From: Rhodovastum atsumiense | GTDB taxonomy: Bacteria; Pseudomonadota; Alphaproteobacteria; Acetobacterales; Acetobacteraceae | Direction of reading: 5' to 3' | Length of the DNA: 64,000 bases | Assembly (NCBI RefSeq): GCF_937425535.1 | Contig: NZ_OW485601.1 | Coordinates: 1,948,501-2,012,500 of the forward strand | Shown: in pieces, positions 59,449 through 64,000 of the stretch | Layout: each line of letters opens with the position of its first letter | Position numbering within the stretch: position 1 is the stretch's first letter | Program-made: the position numbers and the translations under genes | The notes under the pieces: model-generated | Told to the model about the DNA's origin: nothing | The model's database searches: none | What the model saw: only the letters and a program-made list of their open reading frames with translations

Positions 59449-60723
59449 ATGCGGGGCCCGCTGCTGCGCAACCTTGCCGCCATGTTCGCCTGGCAGGGCA
59501 TGAGCTACGTCCTGCCGCTGATCACCCTGCCCTATCTCGCCCGCACGCTGCTGCCGGGGCAGTATGGCGTGCTGGGCTTCGTCAACAGCATCATCGCCTA
59601 TTTCGTCCTGTTCACCGGCTGGGGATTCGGGCTGAGCGCCACCCAGCAGGTCGCGGCGCGGCGCCACGACCCGGCGGCGCTGACCGAGATCTTCTGGAAC
59701 ACCATGTTCGCCAAGGCCTGCCTGGGCGTGGTGTCGCTGCTGCTGCTGGCCGGGCTGGTCGTGGCGGTGCCGGCGCTGCGCCCTTATGGCGTGGTCCTGT
59801 TGCTGGGCTGGCTGCAGGTGCTCGGCAGCATCATGACGGCGGACTGGTTCCTGCAGGGGCTTGAACTGATGGGACGCTTCGCCACCGCGGCGATGATCGG
59901 CCGCGCGGTGCCGATTCCCTTCATCTTCCTGCTGGTACACGGCCCCGCGGACGTGGGCATGGCGGTGTTCCTGCAGGCACTGGCCAGCATCGTCGCGGGG
60001 GGCGTTTCGCTGCACATGGCCGCGCGGACCGGGCGGATCGGACGGCCTGCGCTGTCCTGGCGGCGCATGTGGCACTACCTGCGGGAAGGCGCCGCGCTGT
60101 TCCTGTCCTCGGCGGCGACGACGCTGTACATCAACCTCAATACCATCATGGTCGCGGCGATCGCGGGGCCGGTGCAGGCGGGGCTGTTCGTCGGCGCCGA
60201 CAAGCTCCGCAACGCCGTGCAGGGGCTGATCACACCGGTGAGCCTGGTGATGTACCCGCATCTGGCAGGATTGGCGGCGCAGGACCGGGGAGCCATGCTG
60301 GCGATGGTGGGGCGCCTGCTGCGATGGCAGGGGGCCTTCACCGCCGCCCTGTCGGTCGCGACCTGGGTGTTCGCGCCGCTGGCGGTGCGCCTGCTGCTCG
60401 GGCGCGACTTCGCCGACGCGGTGGACGTGCTGCGGGCGCTGGCCCCCGTGCCGTTCCTGGTGGGGCTGAGCAACGTGCTGGGCATCCAGTTGCTGCTGCC
60501 ACTGGGCCACCGCCGCGATTTCCTGCTGATGGTGGCGCTGCCGGGAACCACGAGCCTGCTCTACATGCCCTGGCTGGCCTGGCAGTACGGCGCGGTCGGG
60601 GTGGCCGCGGCCCTCACGGTGACCGAGATGATCGTCAACCTGGTGGCGGTGGCGCTGCTCTACCGGCGTCGTGACGAATTGCGGGGACTGTTCGGCCCCC
60701 GCCCGCAACCGTTCCCCGCCTGA
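59449..60723 (+). CDS. Polysaccharide flippase (Wzx/RfbX family)
   Basis: A 424-residue polytopic membrane protein of the MATE-like polysaccharide transport family, with about 12-14 hydrophobic helices. The N-terminus LLRNLAAMFAWQGMSYVLPLITLPYLARTL is typical of O-antigen/exopolysaccharide flippases. It would move lipid-linked repeat units to the periplasm. It follows DUF707 by 18 bp, completing the glf operon. No polymerase or ligase gene is in the window. Confidence 0.9.
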   Translation: MRGPLLRNLAAMFAWQGMSYVLPLITLPYLARTLLPGQYGVLGFVNSIIAYFVLFTGWGFGLSATQQVAARRHDPAALTEIFWNTMFAKACLGVVSLLLLAGLVVAVPALRPYGVVLLLGWLQVLGSIMTADWFLQGLELMGRFATAAMIGRAVPIPFIFLLVHGPADVGMAVFLQALASIVAGGVSLHMAARTGRIGRPALSWRRMWHYLREGAALFLSSAATTLYINLNTIMVAAIAGPVQAGLFVGADKLRNAVQGLITPVSLVMYPHLAGLAAQDRGAMLAMVGRLLRWQGAFTAALSVATWVFAPLAVRLLLGRDFADAVDVLRALAPVPFLVGLSNVLGIQLLLPLGHRRDFLLMVALPGTTSLLYMPWLAWQYGAVGVAAALTVTEMIVNLVAVALLYRRRDELRGLFGPRPQPFPA

Positions 60724-60762
60724 GGCCGGATCACAACGGTCCCGGCCACCCAGGAACGGGAT

Positions 60763-60930
60763 TCAATCGGTCGCTGCCGCCTTGCGTGCGGCCACGGCCT
60801 GCGCGGTCGCCTCCAGCAGGACCCTGAGTTGCTGCGGAGTCACACCATCGCTGTCCATCACCAAACGGATCAGCGGGTCCGTCAGCATGCTCTCGTAGGA
60901 CAGTTCCCGGTCCGCGTCGGGGTACGTCAT
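60763..60930 (-). CDS. Small 55-residue conserved-looking protein
   Basis: A 56-codon gene on the minus strand: starts MTYPDADRELSYESMLTDPL, continues with IRLVMDSDGVTPQQLRVLLE and ends with an Ala-rich ARKAAATD. A strong GGAGGGAAGC Shine-Dalgarno lies directly upstream. The predicted protein is acidic and helical, with no signal or membrane segment. I do not recognise a family with certainty, but similar short proteins occur in related genomes as far as I recall. It is convergent to the flippase gene. Confidence 0.7.
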   Translation of the reverse strand: MTYPDADRELSYESMLTDPLIRLVMDSDGVTPQQLRVLLEATAQAVAARKAAATD

Positions 60931-61368
60931 GCTTCCCTCCGGCTCGTCACGAGTAAGGCGATCGGCACATCACGGCTGCCAGGGATCCCTGGCCGAAACA
61001 CACGGGCATTCTCGTTTCCACGTCATGGCGGTTTTATGGCAGCATGAGGCATTCGCGTGGCGAGAGTTCCCATGAACATCAGCGCATTGTCGCAAGATCC
61101 TGAGAAAACAAGGGGCTGCCGGCATCATGCCCGACCGAAAATTCTCAAGACGGCGAATAGTTAACGGTAATCACACATTTTTTGATCATTACGGCAGGCC
61201 GGCCGGAGGGGGAGAAATGCCGGCCATCCGTACCGACTCCGCGGGGCCGGCACGCAGGGGTAACGGTCGCATTGTCATCGAAACTTCTTGGTTCGCCCCT
61301 GCCTGGCTCCGGGCGGCTCGCTTATTCCTACCGGCCTTCCTGTGCCAACCAAGGTCGGACATCACTGC
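60931..61368. other. Gap between the 55-residue gene and the alkaline phosphatase
   Basis: About 440 bp with a moderately AT-rich centre (61140-61200). It contains no supported gene. A single PhoB half-site-like TTGTCAT occurs at 61272-61278 without a second half in register. A 30-codon frame near 61072 lacks support. The region should hold the promoter of the phosphatase gene. Confidence 0.4.
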
Positions 61369-63108
61369 ATGCTCAAGTCGAGACTTGCCTCGGCGGCCCT
61401 GCTGGCCTGCGCCGTCGCCCCGGCGGTCCACGCCCAGACCATCTACCCGCTGAACCGCGCCGAGATCCTTTCGGGCGCGAAATTCGACTTCAAGGTCGAG
61501 TTTCCAGGCGCCCCCGCGCAGAACGAGGTGAAGGTCACGATCAACGGCCGCGACCCCGCCGCGGTGTTCGGCAAGCCCGCGAGCTTCGTGCAGCGCGAGG
61601 ACGGGCAGGATTATTCCGCCTATGTCATCCGCGACGTGAAGCTGACCGGCGCCACGCACTACAAGGTGGAGGCCTCGGCGGGCGGCAGCAGCGCGAGCGT
61701 CGGCTGGGACGTGTTCGACACGAAGCGCCCCCGCGCGGCGAAGAACGTGATCCTGTTCATCGGCGACGGGCTGTCGGTCGCCCATCGCACCGCGGCGCGC
61801 ATGCTCTCCAAGGGCATCGCCGAGGGCCGCTACGGCGGCGAACTGGCAATCGACGACATGCCGCACATGGCGCTGGTCTCCACCTCGGGCACCGACTCGA
61901 TCGTGACCGACAGCGCCAACGCCATGAGCGCCTACACCACCGGCCACAAATCCTGCGTCAATGCGCTCGGCGTCTACTGCGCGCGCAACAAGAACACGCT
62001 GGAACACCCGAAGGTCGAGACCCTCGGCGAGATCGCCCGGCGCAAGGGGCTGGCGGTCGGCGTGGTGACCAACACCGAGATCGAGGACGCCACCCCCGCC
62101 GGCATGGTGGCGCATACCCGCCGCCGCGCCGACTACAACGACATCGTGCGGATGTTCTGGGAGGTGAAGCCCGAGGTGATCATGGGCGGCGGCTCGCCGA
62201 ACTGGCTGGCCAAGTCCACCCCGGGCTCGAAGCGCACCGACGAGACCGACTATATCGGCCTGTTCGAGAAGGCGGGCTGGAAGTTCGCCTCCACCCAGAC
62301 CGAGATGAAGGACGCGGCGCAGGGCGGGGCCACCAAGCTGCTCGGCCTGTTCAACACCGGCAACATCGACGGCGCGCTGGACCGGTTCTTCCTGAAGAAA
62401 GGCACCGTCGCCCGCTTCCAGGACCAGCCCGACCTGACCGACCAGGTGCGCGCCGCGCTGGACATCCTGCAGAAGAACCAGAAGGGCTTCGTGCTGATGG
62501 TCGAGTCCGGGCGGATCGACAAGTACAGCCACTCGCTGGATGCCGAACGCGCCATCTACGACACCATCATGCTCGACAACGCGGTGAAGCTGGCCAAGGA
62601 CTGGGCGGCCGCGCATGGCAACGACACCATGATCGTGGTGGTCGGCGACCATGGCCACCCGGTGTCGGTCATCGGCACCTATGACGACGCCCGCGGCGAA
62701 ACCCCGCGCGAGAAGCTCGGCACCTATGCCGAGGCGGGCTATCCGAACTACCCGCCGGCCAACGCCCAGGGCTACCCCGAAAAGGTCGATGTCTCGCGCC
62801 GCCTGGGCTTCGTCTTCGGCAGCTATCCGGATTTCTGCTTCAACGCCCGGCCCTACCTGGATGGCGAGAACGTGCCGGCCGTCGCCGGCAGCAAGCCGGG
62901 AACCTACGTTGCCAACGAGAAATACTGCACCGCCCCGGGCGCGGTCCGCATCACCGGCAACCTGCCGGTGGACGCGAACTCGGGCGTGCATGCCGCCGAC
63001 GACGTGGTGCTGACCGCGACCGGGCCGGGCAGCGAGCAGTTCCGCGGCCGCATCGACAACACCCGGGTGTTCCGGACGATCGCCACCGCCCTGACGCTCG
63101 GCGAGTGA
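61369..63108 (+). CDS. phoA: Alkaline phosphatase
   Basis: A 579-residue secreted alkaline phosphatase with a Sec signal peptide (MLKSRLASAALLACAVAPAV, cleaved near HAQ). Catalytic features are the metal ligand D133 in LFIGDG, the nucleophile S182 in VTDSANAMSAYTTG, VESGRIDKYSH and VVGDHGH. It hydrolyses phosphomonoesters in the periplasm. The N-terminal Ig-like segment (25-115) before the catalytic domain is an extra. Its stop overlaps the next start (GTGA). Gene symbol by function; the sequence class may differ from E. coli PhoA. Confidence 0.85.
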   Translation: MLKSRLASAALLACAVAPAVHAQTIYPLNRAEILSGAKFDFKVEFPGAPAQNEVKVTINGRDPAAVFGKPASFVQREDGQDYSAYVIRDVKLTGATHYKVEASAGGSSASVGWDVFDTKRPRAAKNVILFIGDGLSVAHRTAARMLSKGIAEGRYGGELAIDDMPHMALVSTSGTDSIVTDSANAMSAYTTGHKSCVNALGVYCARNKNTLEHPKVETLGEIARRKGLAVGVVTNTEIEDATPAGMVAHTRRRADYNDIVRMFWEVKPEVIMGGGSPNWLAKSTPGSKRTDETDYIGLFEKAGWKFASTQTEMKDAAQGGATKLLGLFNTGNIDGALDRFFLKKGTVARFQDQPDLTDQVRAALDILQKNQKGFVLMVESGRIDKYSHSLDAERAIYDTIMLDNAVKLAKDWAAAHGNDTMIVVVGDHGHPVSVIGTYDDARGETPREKLGTYAEAGYPNYPPANAQGYPEKVDVSRRLGFVFGSYPDFCFNARPYLDGENVPAVAGSKPGTYVANEKYCTAPGAVRITGNLPVDANSGVHAADDVVLTATGPGSEQFRGRIDNTRVFRTIATALTLGE

Positions 63109-63554
63109 GCGGCGGCGGCCTTCCCACGCGGCGCTCCCTTCTGGGGGGCGCCGCCCTGCTGGCGTCGCGGCCGGCCCGGGCCGAGGACGAGACGCTCACC
63201 TTCGAGACGCTCTACAGCGGCTGGGGGGTGCGTGGCCTGGTGTTCTCCGACCGGGTGAAGGCCCTGGCCGGCAGGCGGGTCGGCATGCGCGGCTACATGG
63301 CGCCGCCGCTGAAGGCCGAAAGCCCGTTCTTCGTGCTGACCCGCGAACCGCTGTCGCTCTGCCCCTTCTGCCAGTCCGACGCGGAATGGCCGGTCGACAT
63401 CGTGGTGATCTATCTGCGCCGCGCCGGCACGCTGGTCGGCGCGGGCGAACCCGTCCGGGTGCTGGGGCGGCTGGACATCGGCTCCTGGACCGATCCGGAG
63501 AGTGGCTTTGTCAGCCTGTTGCGACTCGTCGATGCCGAGTACCGCCGCGCGTGA
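63105..63554 (+). CDS. DUF3299-like exported protein
   Basis: A 149-residue protein starting at a GTG that overlaps the phosphatase stop. The N-terminus PTRRSLLGGAALLASRPARA is a twin-arginine-type signal. The mature part has GYMAPPLKAESPFFVLTREPLSLCPFCQSD, with a CPFC motif, resembling DUF3299. The CxxC pair might bind a metal or be redox-active. An ABC ATPase gene overlaps its end by 23 bp, so it belongs to that transport operon. Function unknown. Confidence 0.72.
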   Translation: MSGGGLPTRRSLLGGAALLASRPARAEDETLTFETLYSGWGVRGLVFSDRVKALAGRRVGMRGYMAPPLKAESPFFVLTREPLSLCPFCQSDAEWPVDIVVIYLRRAGTLVGAGEPVRVLGRLDIGSWTDPESGFVSLLRLVDAEYRRA

Positions 63555-64000
63555 GGTCCCGCCGCTGCTGCTGCGCGACCTCGCGGTCGAATACCGCCAG
63601 CGCGAGGGCGTGCTGCGCGCCCTGACCATCGACCGGCTGGAAATCCCGCCGGGGACGCTGTGCGGCATCTCTGGCCCCTCGGGTTCGGGCAAGACCACGC
63701 TGCTGCACGCCGCCGGGGGCCTGCTGCACCCGCAGGCGGGCGAGATCAACTGGGGCGAGGACGACCTCGCACGCATGGGCGAAGCCGCGCGCGACCGCTG
63801 GCGGCGGCGCATGGCCGGCTTCGTCTTCCAGGATTTCCATCTGGTGCCGGAACTGACGGCGCTGGACAACGTGCTGCTTTCGGTCTGGTTCGGCAGTTGG
63901 TCGGCCCGCCGGCACACCACCCGCGCCGCCGGATTGCTGCGGGAGGTCGGCATCCCCGACCCGGCCCGCCGCGCCGGCCTGCTCTCGCGCGGCGAGCAGC
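63532..64000 (+). CDS. ABC transporter ATP-binding protein (LolD/MacB type), partial
   Basis: The frame starts at an ATG inside the end of the DUF3299-like gene and runs off the right edge after 156 codons. Walker A is GPSGSGKTTLL, the Q-loop is FVFQDFHLVPELTALDNVLL and the signature begins LLSRGEQ. This pattern fits the LolD/MacB group, which works with a large-loop permease in lipoprotein or efflux export. The permease would be beyond the window. Translational coupling with the upstream gene implies a joint role. Confidence 0.88.
   Translation, partial: MPSTAAREVPPLLLRDLAVEYRQREGVLRALTIDRLEIPPGTLCGISGPSGSGKTTLLHAAGGLLHPQAGEINWGEDDLARMGEAARDRWRRRMAGFVFQDFHLVPELTALDNVLLSVWFGSWSARRHTTRAAGLLREVGIPDPARRAGLLSRGEQ

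Noticed and set aside
61072-61164. 30-codon plus-strand frame upstream of the alkaline phosphatase gene
   Set aside because: Poor ribosome binding site, no recognisable features and too short to separate from chance.
61272-61278. Possible Pho box upstream of the alkaline phosphatase gene
   Set aside because: Only one TTGTCAT half-site is present; the position of the second half does not match, so PhoB control is not supported.

Overview
The window is a high-GC chromosomal segment of an alphaproteobacterium. The family mix points to Rhodospirillales and probably Acetobacteraceae: GcrA, AapJQMP, DUF1489, ZapE, a GMC/gluconate-dehydrogenase-type oxidoreductase, a split SucAB-SucCD-Mdh operon, and lipid A genes next to waaA. 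That taxonomic placement is inference. I see no tRNA or rRNA gene, no CRISPR array, no transposase and no prophage. The dnaA-dnaN-recF-gyrB block suggests the replication origin may be near, but I found no cluster of DnaA boxes that would let me place it.

Layout. 1-6.4 kb (minus strand): TCA-cycle operon mdh-sucC-sucD-sucA-sucB. 6.6-8.8 kb: zapE, a small putative secreted protein and a 2OG-Fe(II) oxygenase. 8.8-14.4 kb (minus): a general L-amino-acid ABC transporter with two tandem binding-protein genes, followed by an internal terminator before the permeases. 14.6-19.2 kb (plus): an amidohydrolase, a 15-bp tandem repeat, DUF1489, a purine permease behind a hairpin that covers its ribosome binding site, and a formamidase-like enzyme. 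19.4-19.9 kb: gcrA, preceded by near-consensus DnaA boxes and CcrM (GANTC) sites. 20.1-24.9 kb: a TonB receptor and YfiR-like pair diverging from a GGDEF-EAL protein, apparently a c-di-GMP signalling module. 24.9-28.6 kb: coaBC, ubiE, mutM and an enoyl-CoA hydratase. 28.8-35.9 kb (plus): rpsT, dnaA, dnaN, recF, gyrB. 36.3-39.5 kb: a multi-PAS hybrid histidine kinase.

39.6-43.9 kb (minus): an overlapping operon of an enolase-superfamily enzyme, an internally duplicated membrane protein, a gluconate-dehydrogenase subunit 3 and a GMC flavoprotein. No cytochrome c gene is present. The membrane protein carries two symmetric pairs of histidines, so it may be an alternative electron-transfer subunit. 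43.9-51.8 kb: envelope genes (HAD phosphatase, LpxL-type acyltransferase, lpxK, waaA, DUF374 acyltransferase, GT4 glycosyltransferase, LpxH-like phosphoesterase, lipid kinase). 51.9-56.9 kb (minus): free methionine sulfoxide reductase, ModE-type regulator, small membrane protein, lone cyclic-nucleotide-binding domain, SDR and pyruvate-oxidase-like enzyme, with a FixK/FNR-type palindrome. 57.3-60.7 kb (plus): surface polysaccharide genes glf, DUF707 and flippase behind an AT-rich leader. 60.8-64 kb: a 55-codon protein, an alkaline phosphatase, a secreted DUF3299-like protein and the start of an ABC ATPase that runs off the window.

The strongest candidates for something new are the duplicated four-histidine membrane protein of the GMC operon, the hairpin sequestering the purine permease ribosome binding site, and a pair of about 160-bp multi-hairpin repeats inserted before recF and between waaA and lpxK.
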